A stretch of DNA of 64,000 nt, from contig NC_013739.1 of NCBI RefSeq assembly GCF_000025265.1, positions 868,001 to 932,000 on the forward strand. The letters run 5' to 3'. The position numbers and the translations under genes are program-made. Source of the stretch: Conexibacter woesei DSM 14684 (GTDB taxonomy: Bacteria > Actinomycetota > Thermoleophilia > Solirubrobacterales > Solirubrobacteraceae). The notes under the pieces were generated by a model that saw only the letters and a program-made list of their open reading frames with translations, did no database searches and was not told the origin of the DNA. Shown piece by piece: positions 37,139-45,219 of the stretch (within the stretch, counting starts at the first letter, position 1; each line of letters starts with the position of its first letter).

Positions 37139-38062
37139 ATGACGCTCTCGCGACGTCAGGATCGACCGGTGACGCACGACGTCTTCGCCGCTCATCGCCC
37201 GCGCCTGCTCGGCGTCGCCTACGGGATCCTCGGAGAGCTGCCGGAGGCCGAGGACGTCGTGCAGGACGCGTGGCTGCGCTGGCAGGCGGCGGATCGCGAC
37301 GAGGTGCGCGACGCGACGGGCTTCCTCATCACCACGACGACACGGCTGGCGATCGACCGGCTGCGCTCGGCGCGCGCACGGCGCGAGACGTACGTCGGGA
37401 CGTGGCTGCCCGATCCGCTCGTGTCCGATCCGGACGATCCGGACGATCCGGCGGTTGCGGCGATCGAGGCCGAGCGGCTGAGCGTCGCGCTGCTGGTCGC
37501 GCTGGAGCGGCTCAACCCGGTCGAGCGCGCTGTGCTCGTCCTGCGCGACGCCTTCGACCTCGAGTACGCCGAGATCGCCGACGCGCTGCAGCTCTCGCCG
37601 GGCAACGCGCGTCAGATCGCCAAGCGGGCCCGCGACCGCATCGGCGACGACGCCCGCCGCAGGCCGATCGCGCCGGAGGAGCAGCAGCGGCTGCTCGTCG
37701 CGTTCATGGCCGCCGCCCACGCCGGCGACGTCGACGTGCTGCGCGAGCTGCTCGCCGCCGACGCGATCCAGTTCTCCGACGGTGGCGGCCACGGGAACGT
37801 CGCCCGCACGCCGATCGCGGGCGCCGAGCAGATCGCGCGCTTCTACGCCGGCGTGCGCCGCACCGGTGCGATGCCGCGCGACCTCGTCCCGCAGCTCGTA
37901 CGCGTCAACGGCGAGATCGGCGTGCGCCTCACGAGCCGCGCGGCCGGCCAGTACGCGATCACGCTGCTGGACGTCGCCGACGGGCGGATCGTCGCGATCC
38001 GCAACTTCGCCAACCCCGCCCGCTTCGCCGGCGACCGAACCGGTGACCGGCCCGGCGGCTGA
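37139..38062 (+). CDS. ECF41-type RNA polymerase sigma factor (SigJ-like)
   Basis: A 307-aa sigma factor. Sigma2 contains LLGVAYGILGELPEAEDVVQ and DAWLRWQAAD; sigma4 contains LVALERLNPVERAVLVLRDA and YAEIADALQLSPGNARQIAK. The C-terminal SnoaL-like domain (about 180-300) carries the DGGG motif (FSDGGGHG) and ends with RNFANPARF, a variant of the N-P-D/E-K-L motif that modulates activity in ECF41. In ECF41 the fused domain replaces an anti-sigma factor. The usual carboxymuconolactone decarboxylase-like partner is absent; instead a deazaflavin nitroreductase gene follows after 15 bp and may be the target. GTG 37169 is an alternative start. Confidence 0.92.
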   Translation: MTLSRRQDRPVTHDVFAAHRPRLLGVAYGILGELPEAEDVVQDAWLRWQAADRDEVRDATGFLITTTTRLAIDRLRSARARRETYVGTWLPDPLVSDPDDPDDPAVAAIEAERLSVALLVALERLNPVERAVLVLRDAFDLEYAEIADALQLSPGNARQIAKRARDRIGDDARRRPIAPEEQQRLLVAFMAAAHAGDVDVLRELLAADAIQFSDGGGHGNVARTPIAGAEQIARFYAGVRRTGAMPRDLVPQLVRVNGEIGVRLTSRAAGQYAITLLDVADGRIVAIRNFANPARFAGDRTGDRPGG

Positions 38063-38077
38063 CACGAGGACCGATCG

Positions 38078-38686
38078 ATGCCCGCCCGACGCACCCTCGC
38101 CCATGTTCGGCCGGCGCCTCCGCGCGGCCTGCGCCGCGCGCTCCTGCGCCCGATGGGCGCCCGCGCCTTCATGGCGGTCGAGCGGTCGCTCCCGTTCCGC
38201 CTCGTCGTCTGGCGGCTGGCGCCGCGCCTGATGCGATTGACCGGCGGCCGGCTCGGCGCGCTGCTGCCGTTCCCCGCCGGTGTGATCGAGACCCGCGACC
38301 CGCGCAACGGCCGCCCGCACCGCCGCGTCGTCGTCTACTTCCACGACGGCGACCGCGTCATCGTCGTCGCCTCCAAGGGCGGGATGGCCGGCGACCCGTT
38401 CTGGTACCTGAACGCGCTCGCCGACCCGGACGTGCTCTTCGCGGGCGCCGCCCACCGCGCGCAAGCCGTCACCGCCGAGGACGAGCTGGCGCGGCTGTGG
38501 ACGCTCGCCGACCAGGTCTATCCGCCGCACGCCGCGTCGCGCGCGCACGCCGCCCGCAGCGGCCGAACGATCCCGCTCGTGCAGCTCGTCCCCACCTATC
38601 ATCCCGCGCGTGACGACCGAACGGAGGATCCGCGGGTTGGTCGTGATCGCCGCGCTGACGTTCGCGGCGTTCGGGCAGAGCGCTGA
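38078..38686 (+). CDS. Deazaflavin (F420)-dependent nitroreductase-family protein
   Basis: A 202-aa protein of the DUF385/Ddn family. The diagnostic core is VVVYFHDGDRVIVVASKGGM followed by AGDPFWYLNALADPDV, the strand-turn that binds F420 in Ddn-type enzymes, with downstream TVTAEDELARLW-like helix sequence. In mycobacteria such enzymes reduce quinones and nitro compounds using F420H2. The last 25 residues overlap the start of the next gene and look poorly conserved, so the true end may be an extension of no function. It lies directly after the ECF41 gene. Confidence 0.85.
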   Translation: MPARRTLAHVRPAPPRGLRRALLRPMGARAFMAVERSLPFRLVVWRLAPRLMRLTGGRLGALLPFPAGVIETRDPRNGRPHRRVVVYFHDGDRVIVVASKGGMAGDPFWYLNALADPDVLFAGAAHRAQAVTAEDELARLWTLADQVYPPHAASRAHAARSGRTIPLVQLVPTYHPARDDRTEDPRVGRDRRADVRGVRAER

Positions 38687-39728
38687 GGCGTCGGCCGGCG
38701 GCAGCCGGACCGCTGCGGCGGTCCAGCGGGCCCTCGATCGCGTCCTGCCGGCCGGCGCCAGCGGCACGCTGGTCGCCGCGCGCGGCGGCGAGACGCTGTA
38801 CTGCAAGGGCTTCGGAATGGCCGACCGCGAGGCGCGCGTCCCGGCGAGCTGCGACACCGTCTACGACGTCATGTCGATGACGAAGCAGTTCACCGCGACG
38901 GCGGTCCTGAAGCTGCAGATGCTGGGCAAGCTGAGGGTCACCGACCCGATCGGGACGTACGTCGGGCCGGTGCCGGCCGACAAGCGCGAGATCACCGTGC
39001 AGCAGCTGCTCACGCACACCTCGGGGCTGGTCGAGGCGCTCGGCGGCGACTACGAGCGGCTGTCGCGCCGTGACATGGTGGCGGGGGCGCTCGCGTCCAG
39101 GCTGCGGTCGCCTCCGGGCGCCGAGCACCACTACTCGAACGTCGGGTACAGCCTCCTCGCCGCGATCGTCGAGCAGGCCTCCGGCGTGGGCTACGAACAG
39201 TTCCTCGCCGCGCACCTCTTCGCGCCGGCCGGGATGACGCGGACCGGCTACGTGCTGCCGCGCTGGAAGAGGACCCGGGTCGCGGTCGAGTACGACCGGC
39301 AAGGCAAGGCGCACGGCACGCCGTTCGACCATCCCTGGGCGGAGGATGGGCCCTACTGGAACCTGCGCGGAAACGGCGGCATGCTCTCGACCGCCCGCGA
39401 CATGGCGCGCTGGGACCGGGCGTTGCAGGGCGACAGGGTCCTCGATGAGCGCTCCAAGGACGCGCTGCTCAGACCTCGCGTGCGCGAGGAGCCGGGCAGC
39501 GACGCCTACTACGGCTACGGGTGGGTGATCCAGCAGACGGCAGCGGGGAAGGTCGCGTGGCACAACGGCGGCAACGCCTGGTCCTACGGCGAGCTGACGC
39601 GCCTCCCGGACGACGGGGTGATGGTGTTCTGGGTCACCAACCGCAACGCGAACCGCGCTGCGAGATGGAGCTTCGAACGGCTGGGCCCGAAGCTCACGCG
39701 CGGCGTCGTGCGCGCCGTCGTCGACTAG
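38610..39728 (+). CDS. Secreted beta-lactamase-fold serine hydrolase
   Basis: A 372-aa class C beta-lactamase/D-Ala-D-Ala-peptidase-like enzyme. The GTG start is required to include the signal peptide (RGLVVIAALTFAAFGQSAEA). The catalytic S-x-x-K is SMTK (Ser89, Lys92), the Tyr motif is HHYSNVGYSLL, and the KTG-box equivalent is WHNGGNAWSY. Members include esterases and peptidases, and lactam resistance is not implied. The gene begins 77 bp inside the preceding frame and ends sharing CTAG as stop codons with the convergent AHSA1-family gene. Confidence 0.92.
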   Translation: MTTERRIRGLVVIAALTFAAFGQSAEASAGGSRTAAAVQRALDRVLPAGASGTLVAARGGETLYCKGFGMADREARVPASCDTVYDVMSMTKQFTATAVLKLQMLGKLRVTDPIGTYVGPVPADKREITVQQLLTHTSGLVEALGGDYERLSRRDMVAGALASRLRSPPGAEHHYSNVGYSLLAAIVEQASGVGYEQFLAAHLFAPAGMTRTGYVLPRWKRTRVAVEYDRQGKAHGTPFDHPWAEDGPYWNLRGNGGMLSTARDMARWDRALQGDRVLDERSKDALLRPRVREEPGSDAYYGYGWVIQQTAAGKVAWHNGGNAWSYGELTRLPDDGVMVFWVTNRNANRAARWSFERLGPKLTRGVVRAVVD

Positions 39729-40162
39729 CCGCCGGCGAGGGCGCGCTCGAGGTTGTCGAACGCCTTGCCCCAGCCGTCGCGGTGGGAGCGGACGGCCTCC
39801 TCGTCCCACAGGTCGCGGTGGGTGAAGCGGACGGTGGTGACGCCGTCGGTCTCCTCGAAGTCGAGCTCGATCAGCTGGCGCGTGGGGTTGTAGTCCCAGA
39901 GCCACGTGAACGCGAGGCGGGTCGGGCGCTCGATCTCGGTGTAGCGCCCGCCGCCGCCGTACTCGACGTCCTCGCCGGGGTCGCGCATCACCACGCGCAC
40001 GACGCCGCCGACGCGCAGGTCGACCTCGGCCTCGGTCGTCTCCCAGTGGTGCTCGCCGTGCCACCAGCGCCGGATCACCTCCTCGCTGGTCCACGCGTCG
40101 AAGACCGCGTCGGCGGGCGCACGGAACGTGCGCTCGATGCGCAGCGTCGTCGTGTCGGTCAC
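39725..40162 (-). CDS. SRPBCC/AHSA1-family protein
   Basis: A 145-aa Bet v 1-like START-fold protein. It shows LRIERTFRAPADAVFDAWTS at the start, the W-W-H-G-E-H segment, GRYTEIERPTRLAFTWLWDY, and the C-terminal amphipathic helix DGWGKAFDNLERALAG. Members bind hydrophobic ligands or activate Hsp90-like ATPases; in bacteria most are uncharacterised. It is the last gene of an ArsR-DUF899-AHSA1 operon, starting at a GTG that overlaps the DUF899 stop (GTGA). This trio of regulator, thioredoxin-like protein and SRPBCC protein is a recurrent bacterial arrangement. Confidence 0.93.
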   Translation of the reverse strand: MTDTTTLRIERTFRAPADAVFDAWTSEEVIRRWWHGEHHWETTEAEVDLRVGGVVRVVMRDPGEDVEYGGGGRYTEIERPTRLAFTWLWDYNPTRQLIELDFEETDGVTTVRFTHRDLWDEEAVRSHRDGWGKAFDNLERALAGG

Positions 40163-40830
40163 GCCGCGTCGCCGTATCTGTCGTGCAGCTTCCACCACTG
40201 GTAGGGCGGCGACTGCGGGTAGCCCTCCGGCGAGTCCTCCCACTCCTCCTGGCGCCCGAGCGCCGTGAGGTCGAGATAGCTCCAGGTGCTCCCCATCGCC
40301 TCGTCGCCGCGGTTGTTGACGAAGTAGGTGCGGAAGACCTTGTCGCCGTCGCGCAGGAAGGCGTTCGTGCCGTGCCACTCGTCGACGCCGAAGTCGGCGT
40401 CGAAGCCGTCCGTCAGGGTGTACCAGGGGATCTCCCAGCCCATCCGCGCCTTCCAGCGCTCGATGTCCGGCTGCGGTGCGCGCGAGACGAACGCGAGCGT
40501 CGTGTCGCGCGCGTTCAGGTGCGAGAGGTGCGCGACCTGGTCGGCGAGGAACGAGCAGCCGGGGCAGCCGTGCTCGGGCCAGCCGTGCACGCCGGGCTCG
40601 TAGAAGTAGCGATAGACGATCAGCTGGCGGCGGCCGTCGAACAGGTCGAGCAGGCTCGCGCGGCCGTCGGGGCCGTCGAAGACGTACTCCTGCTCGACGG
40701 CCATCATCGGCATGCGGCGGCGCTCGGCGGCCAGCGCGTCGCGGGCGCGCGTGTGCTCCTTCTCTCTCACCAGCAGCTGCTCGCGGGCGGCGGCCCACTC
40801 CTGCGGTGACACGACCGGTGGGGCGTTCAT
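40159..40830 (-). CDS. DUF899-family thioredoxin-like protein
   Basis: A 223-aa DUF899 protein. Diagnostic segments are EKEHTRARDALAAERRRMPM, LLDLFDGRRQLIVYRYFYEP, the cysteine pair in HGCPGCSFLADQVAHLSHLN, and SYLDLTALGRQEEWEDSPEG ending WWKLHDRYGD. The fold is thioredoxin-like with a C-P-x-C-type pair reading CPGC; redox activity is plausible but untested. Its ATG overlaps the ArsR stop (ATGA) and its stop overlaps the AHSA1 GTG, giving tight coupling. Confidence 0.93.
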   Translation of the reverse strand: MNAPPVVSPQEWAAAREQLLVREKEHTRARDALAAERRRMPMMAVEQEYVFDGPDGRASLLDLFDGRRQLIVYRYFYEPGVHGWPEHGCPGCSFLADQVAHLSHLNARDTTLAFVSRAPQPDIERWKARMGWEIPWYTLTDGFDADFGVDEWHGTNAFLRDGDKVFRTYFVNNRGDEAMGSTWSYLDLTALGRQEEWEDSPEGYPQSPPYQWWKLHDRYGDAA

Positions 40831-41141
40831 TGCGATCTGTCCTCCTTCAGGTACTCGTCGACGACGTCGAACAGGCGCCCCCAGAGGGCGCGCTGGCGAT
40901 CCATCCAGTCGGCCGCCTCGCTGAGCACAGCGGGCTCGAGCGACAGCCGGTGCGTCCGGCCCTCGATCACGCGCGACACGACGCCGGTCTCCTCCAAGAC
41001 CCTGAGGTGCTTGGAGATCGCGGGCTTGGACACACCCAGACCAGCGGTCGCGACACCGACCGTCGCCGGGCCTGCGGCGAGGCGCTCGACGATCTCGCGG
41101 CGGATCGGGTGCGACAACGCTTTGAACGAATCGTTAACCAC
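40827..41141 (-). CDS. ArsR-family transcriptional repressor
   Basis: A 104-aa winged-helix protein. Its core is DSFKALSHPIRREIVERLAA, then VGVATAGLGVSKPAISKHLR and VLEETGVVSRVIEGRTHRLS; it lacks the metal-binding Cys motif of classical ArsR/SmtB and belongs to the SdpR-like branch found with SRPBCC genes. The GTG at 41141 is chosen because it matches the family start and lies inside the palindrome at 41133-41150, implying autorepression. It heads the DUF899-AHSA1 operon. Confidence 0.9.
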   Translation of the reverse strand: MVNDSFKALSHPIRREIVERLAAGPATVGVATAGLGVSKPAISKHLRVLEETGVVSRVIEGRTHRLSLEPAVLSEAADWMDRQRALWGRLFDVVDEYLKEDRSQ

Positions 41142-41150
41142 TAGGTTAAC
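41133..41150. promoter_or_regulatory. ArsR operator overlapping its own start codon
   Basis: GTTAACC and GGTTAAC are perfect 7-bp inverted arms around ACTA. The GTG start (41139-41141) lies inside the element. AT-rich symmetric sites of this type are typical ArsR/SdpR operators, and the position implies that repressor binding blocks initiation directly or that the transcript is nearly leaderless. Confidence 0.7.
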
Positions 41151-41239
41151 AATAGCACGCGGCGGAGCGAGCGATCGTGCTGCCGCGCCGGTCGGGTAGC
41201 CGTACCGCGACGGGCGCTGCGCCGGCTTATGGTGTTGGC

Positions 41240-42913
41240 GTGCCGACGCGCACGACAGCGCCGGGGGCGCCCGAGATGCGGGAGCGGCACGCGCTCGCCG
41301 CCGCTTCGTTGACGAACGGCCCGACCGAGCTGATCGACTTCCTGCTGCCGTTGTGGGCGGGCGTCGCGCTCGGCGCCAGCGCGACCGAGGTCGGCGTGCT
41401 CGTCGCACTGGAGATGGCCGTCTCGCTGATCGTGCGGCCGCCGGCGGGCGTCCTCGCCGACCGCCGCGAGCGGCGCGTCGTCGCCGGGCTCGGCGCGCTG
41501 CTGCTCGGGCTCGCGTGCGTCGGCTACGCCGTCGCGGGATCGCTGGTGGTCGCGTGCGCGGCCGCGGCGGTCGGCGGCGTCGGCGGCGCGCTGCTGTGGG
41601 TCCCGCTGCGCGCGATCGCCGGCGAGCGGCTGGCCGAGGACTCGACCGTCTACCCGCGCCTGATGGCGGCGCGCGAGACCGGCACGTGGGTCGCGTTCGT
41701 CGGCGGGCTGACGCTGCTGAGCGCGATCGACTTCACCGGCCTCTTCCTCGCGTGCGCCGCGGCCTGCGCGATCGGCGCCGGCCTCCTCTTCGCGAGCCCG
41801 TCCCGCGCGGTCGGCGGCGCGTCCGACGCGAGCGGGACCGCCGGCGCCGACGCGGCCGGGTTCGGGCTCGGGCCGGTCGGCCGGCGGCTGCGGCCGATGC
41901 TGCTCGCCGTCATCGTGACGATGACGGCCGAGGCGGCGATCGGGATGCTCCTGCTGCTGCACCTGCAACGCGGCTTCGACCTGGAGATCATGGAGATCGC
42001 GTACGTCTTCCTGCCGGGCGCGATCGTGATGAGCGTCCTGCCAGAGCGGCTCCACGGGCTCGTGCTGCGGTTCGGACGCACGCGCGTGCTCGCGGCCGCG
42101 TCGGTCGCCAGCGCGCTGTTCGCGCTGAGTCTCGCGTGGGCTCCGAGCCCCGCCGCGATCGCCGTGCTGTGGGTCCTGAGCGGCGTTGCGTGGGCGGCGG
42201 TGATGCCGATCCAGGAGGCGGTCGTAGCGGAGGCGTCTGGCGAGCGGGTCGGCCGCGGGATGGGCTTGTACGAGTCGGCCGCGATGACCGGCGGGCTCCT
42301 CGGCGCGCTCGCGGCCGGGGTGCTCTACGACGCCAGCTCGTGGGAGGCGGCCTGCGTCGTCGCGGCGGCGGTGATCCTGTCCGGCGCCGTGATCGTCCCC
42401 CGCTCCGTGCGCGCGCTCGGCGTAGCCGACGTGCCGGTCGAGACCGCGGCGCCCGTCGCCCCACCGGCCGCCGCGCCCGCCGCCCCGCCGGCCGCGCCCG
42501 CCGCCGCGCCGCCGGCCGCGCCCGCCGCCGCGCCGGCCGCGCCCGCCGCCGCGCCGGCCGCGCCCGCCGCCGCGCCGGCCGCGCCCGCGGCCGCGCCGGC
42601 CGCGCCCGCGGCCGCGCCGGCCGCGCCCGCCGTCGCCCATGCACGTGCACGCCTGCGCGAGCTGGGTCAGCACGCGGCGCTGTTCGTCGCGGTCCAGGTC
42701 GCGCTGGTGGTCGTCGAGCTGTCATGGCTGCTCGACCTGGCGACCGGCGACAGCTCGCTGCTGAACGGCGCCGGCGCGCCCGACGGCACCGGTGGAGCGA
42801 TCCACGGCGCGGGCCGCGTCTGGACCTTCGTCCTGCTGGTCGACGTCGCCTGGTCGCTCGTCGTGCTCACCCGCGCGCGTACGCGCTCGGCGGCTGGCCG
42901 ACGTAGCGTGTGA
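41240..42913 (+). CDS. MFS transporter with Ala-Pro repeat linker
   Basis: A 557-aa major facilitator. Residues about 20-395 hold twelve TM helices, with the loop 2-3 motif GVLADRRERRVVAGLGALLL (motif A) and RETGTWVAFVGGLTLL in the middle. A linker of roughly 60 residues then consists almost only of Ala and Pro in a 7-residue period (APAAAPA), followed by two further TM helices (AALFVAVQVALVVVELSWLL and VWTFVLLVDVAWSLVVLTRA). A transporter with such a rigid tail and an extra C-terminal membrane module is unusual. The substrate is unknown. The start may be the GTG at 41240 or the ATG at 41276. The 3' end overlaps the convergent AraC gene by 47 bp. Confidence 0.85.
   Translation: MPTRTTAPGAPEMRERHALAAASLTNGPTELIDFLLPLWAGVALGASATEVGVLVALEMAVSLIVRPPAGVLADRRERRVVAGLGALLLGLACVGYAVAGSLVVACAAAAVGGVGGALLWVPLRAIAGERLAEDSTVYPRLMAARETGTWVAFVGGLTLLSAIDFTGLFLACAAACAIGAGLLFASPSRAVGGASDASGTAGADAAGFGLGPVGRRLRPMLLAVIVTMTAEAAIGMLLLLHLQRGFDLEIMEIAYVFLPGAIVMSVLPERLHGLVLRFGRTRVLAAASVASALFALSLAWAPSPAAIAVLWVLSGVAWAAVMPIQEAVVAEASGERVGRGMGLYESAAMTGGLLGALAAGVLYDASSWEAACVVAAAVILSGAVIVPRSVRALGVADVPVETAAPVAPPAAAPAAPPAAPAAAPPAAPAAAPAAPAAAPAAPAAAPAAPAAAPAAPAAAPAAPAVAHARARLRELGQHAALFVAVQVALVVVELSWLLDLATGDSSLLNGAGAPDGTGGAIHGAGRVWTFVLLVDVAWSLVVLTRARTRSAAGRRSV
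42460..42635 (+). repeat. In-frame 21-bp tandem repeat encoding APAAAPA
   Basis: About six to eight imperfect copies of a 21-bp unit (GCGCCCGCCGCCGCGCCGGC plus C) within the MFS gene, with variants such as GCGGCC replacing GCCGCC. The DNA is nearly pure G+C and open in all six frames. It is likely to vary in copy number by slippage. Confidence 0.85.
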
Positions 42914-43760
42914 ACGCCGTGCTGAACGCGCTCGCGGACCCGTAGCCGACGCGTTCGGCGATCTCGGCGAGCACGAGCTCGCGGCGGCGCAGCAGGTCCT
43001 TGGCGAGCGCGATGCGCCAGGTCAGCAGGTACTCCATCGGGGGCAGCCCGACGGTGCGGGAGAAGCGCTCGAAGAACGCCGAGCGCGAGAGCGCGGCCGC
43101 CTGCGCGAGCTCGGTCACCGTCCACGAACGCGCGACGTCGGCGTGCAACTCGCGGATCGCCGGCGCGAGCCGCGCATCGGCCAGCCCGCGCAGCAGGCCC
43201 GGATGCGCATCCTCGCTCGGCGTCGACCGCAGCGCTTCGACGAGCAGCACCTCCACGAGGCGCGGGAGGACGAGATCCCGGCCTGCCCGCTGTGCGCTCG
43301 ACTCCTCGCCGACGAGCCGGACGAGGGTCGCGAGCCGCTCGGCGCCGCGCACGTGGACGACCGCCGGCAGCAGCGTCCCGAGGAGCGTCGCGTCGGGCGA
43401 GTCGAAGGCGAAGTAGCCGCCGAGCAGTCGCATGTCGGGGTCTCCGTCGGGCGTGCCGTGGCGGACCTCGTCCGGCGAGGCGAGCGTCGCGGTCGGATCG
43501 ATCTGCACGGGCGTCACCTGCTCGAAGCCGGAGAGGGTGAAGCCCGGGGTCGCCGGCAGGAGCACGAAGTCGCCCGCCCCGAGCGTGATGGGGGGATGGC
43601 CGTCGACCGCGAGGCGGCAGCTGCCCTCGAGCACGGTGCAGAAGCTCGGGTCGCCGTAGGCCGAGTAGCGCACGCCCCAGCGGCCGGCGCCGCTGATGCG
43701 CTTGGAGAGCACGGAGCGCGGCCGGAGCAGCGCGATGACTTCGGAAAGAGGATCGCTCAT
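42867..43760 (-). CDS. AraC-family transcriptional regulator with cupin domain
   Basis: A 297-aa regulator. The N-terminal cupin_6 domain (about 10-190) includes GRWGVRYSAYGDPSFCTVLE and GHPPITLGAGDFVLLPATPG. The C-terminal double helix-turn-helix (about 195-297) reads SWTVTELAQAAALSRSAFFE then RFSRTVGLPPMEYLLTWRIA and VGYGSASAFSTAFTRYVGQP. It is divergent from an SDR gene, a very common pairing in which the AraC protein controls the oxidoreductase. Its 3' end overlaps the MFS gene. Confidence 0.93.
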   Translation of the reverse strand: MSDPLSEVIALLRPRSVLSKRISGAGRWGVRYSAYGDPSFCTVLEGSCRLAVDGHPPITLGAGDFVLLPATPGFTLSGFEQVTPVQIDPTATLASPDEVRHGTPDGDPDMRLLGGYFAFDSPDATLLGTLLPAVVHVRGAERLATLVRLVGEESSAQRAGRDLVLPRLVEVLLVEALRSTPSEDAHPGLLRGLADARLAPAIRELHADVARSWTVTELAQAAALSRSAFFERFSRTVGLPPMEYLLTWRIALAKDLLRRRELVLAEIAERVGYGSASAFSTAFTRYVGQPPSAYARG

Positions 43761-43846
43761 CTTGGACGCTCGATAATGAATTGCGGACTCTACACGATAG
43801 AAAGTCCTGATTCCATCGGTAAGGTCGTTGAATCAACACGATCGAG

Positions 43847-43861
43847 GGTCCACGGTGGACC
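43847..43861. promoter_or_regulatory. Inverted repeat upstream of the SDR gene
   Basis: GGTCCAC and GTGGACC are perfect 7-bp arms separated by one base, ending about 15 nt before the ATG and just ahead of the AAGGAG ribosome binding site. It may be an operator or an mRNA hairpin that affects translation. Confidence 0.4.
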
Positions 43862-43876
43862 TCACAAGGAGCCGAC

Positions 43877-44620
43877 ATGAAGACTGTGCTGATCACCGGT
43901 TGCTCGTCGGGCTACGGCCTGGAGACCGCGCGCCACTTCCACTCCCACGGCTGGAACGTGGTCGCGACGATGCGGACGCCGCGCGAAGACGTCCTGCCGC
44001 AGTCGGAACGGCTCCGCGTCGTCCCGCTCGACGTCACGAGGCCCGCGTCGATCGCGGCCGCGATCGAGGCGAGCGGGCCGATCGACGTGCTCGTCAACAA
44101 CGCTGGCGTCGGAGCGATCGGGGCGTTCGAGTCGACGCCGATCGCGATGGCGCGCGAGCTGTTCGAGACCAACACCTTCGGCGTGATGGCGATGACGCAG
44201 GCGGTGCTGCCCCAGTTCCGCGAGCGGCGAGCCGGCGTGGTCGTGAACGTGACCTCGAGCGTGACGCTGGCGCGCATGCCGTTGGTGGCGGTGTACACCG
44301 CGAGCAAGGCCGCGATCGAAGGCTTCACCGCGTCGCTCGCGCTCGAGCTCGAGGAGTTCGACGTCGGCGCGAAGCTGGTCGAGCCCGGCTACTGCCCGAC
44401 GACCGCGTTCACGAGCAACGGCCAGTCGCGCATGGAGGGCCTGATACCCGAGGGGTACGCGTCGTTCGCGCAGCGCGTCCTGGGCGACTTCGAGCAGCCG
44501 GCCGCCGTGACGCGCGTGTCCGACGTGGCGGAGGCGGTCTGGCGCGCCGCGAACGACGCGACCGGACAGCTCCGCTTCCCGGCGGGTCCCGACGCGGTCG
44601 CGCTGGCGCAGTCGCGATAG
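43877..44620 (+). CDS. SDR-family oxidoreductase
   Basis: A 247-aa short-chain dehydrogenase. Motifs: TGCSSGYG (cofactor), DVLVNNAGVGAIGAFE, VNVTSSV (catalytic Ser) and YTASKAAIEG (Tyr/Lys). The sequence and its size match the subgroup usually controlled by a divergent AraC regulator. The AAGGAG ribosome binding site is 6 nt upstream of the ATG. The substrate is unknown. The TetR gene follows after 35 bp. Confidence 0.93.
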   Translation: MKTVLITGCSSGYGLETARHFHSHGWNVVATMRTPREDVLPQSERLRVVPLDVTRPASIAAAIEASGPIDVLVNNAGVGAIGAFESTPIAMARELFETNTFGVMAMTQAVLPQFRERRAGVVVNVTSSVTLARMPLVAVYTASKAAIEGFTASLALELEEFDVGAKLVEPGYCPTTAFTSNGQSRMEGLIPEGYASFAQRVLGDFEQPAAVTRVSDVAEAVWRAANDATGQLRFPAGPDAVALAQSR

Positions 44621-44655
44621 GACGCGCCGGTGGCGGGCGATACGCTGGCGCGGCG

Positions 44656-45216
44656 ATGGGAGCGAAGCGGACGCCACGGACGAAGCCGGGGGAGGAGCGG
44701 CGCAGCGACCTGCTCGACGCGGCCGAGCGGGTCGTCGTCGAGCGCGGCGTCGACGGTCTCACGATCGACGACGTAACGGCCGGCGCCGGCGTCGCGAAGG
44801 GCACGTTCTACCTCCACTTCGGCAGCAAGGACGCGCTGATCGCGGCGTTGAGAGAGCGCTGCGTCGAGCGCGTGCTCAGACGGCAGCGCGACGCCGCCGC
44901 CGACGCCGAGAGCGGCGCGCGGGTCGAGCGGTGGGTGCTCGCCGGCCTCGACGGGTACCTCGACGACGCCGCGCTCGTCGACGTGCTGTTCCACGCCGCC
45001 GGCCCCGGCGCGGTCACCACGCCGGAGGGCGCCGTCAGGCAGCTGAGCCGGCTGATCGCGGAGGCGGACCCGGACGCGCCCGACCCGCGCGCGACCGCGA
45101 TCGTGCTGTACCACGCGCTGCACGGCGTCGCCGACCACCTGCTCGGCGAGCCGGACGACGGCGAGCGGCTGCGCGCGGAGCTGGTGCGGCTCTGCCGCGC
45201 GCTCGCCGGACCCTGA
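44656..45216 (+). CDS. TetR-family transcriptional regulator
   Basis: A 186-aa TetR protein. The helix-turn-helix (about 12-60) reads VDGLTIDDVTAGAGVAKGTF followed by YLHFGSKDALIAALRERC. The C-terminal domain is helical, with conserved A-G-L-D-G-Y and a final H-A-L-H-G-V-A-D-H-L-L. It lies downstream of the SDR gene and is convergent with the iron-box lipoprotein gene, 3 bp apart. Target and ligand are unknown. Confidence 0.9.
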   Translation: MGAKRTPRTKPGEERRSDLLDAAERVVVERGVDGLTIDDVTAGAGVAKGTFYLHFGSKDALIAALRERCVERVLRRQRDAAADAESGARVERWVLAGLDGYLDDAALVDVLFHAAGPGAVTTPEGAVRQLSRLIAEADPDAPDPRATAIVLYHALHGVADHLLGEPDDGERLRAELVRLCRALAGP

Positions 45217-45219
45217 CCG

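Noticed and set aside
38610-39728. Beta-lactam resistance determinant
   Set aside because: The S-x-x-K/Y-S-N/H-N-G pattern is shared by esterases and peptidases of this fold; no AmpR-like regulator nearby.
42460-42635. CRISPR-like repeat array
   Set aside because: Units are contiguous 21-bp coding repeats without spacers; no cas genes.
41141-42673. Leftward 510-codon frame opposite the MFS gene
   Set aside because: Glycine/arginine low-complexity shadow of the Ala-Pro repeat; no start or family features.
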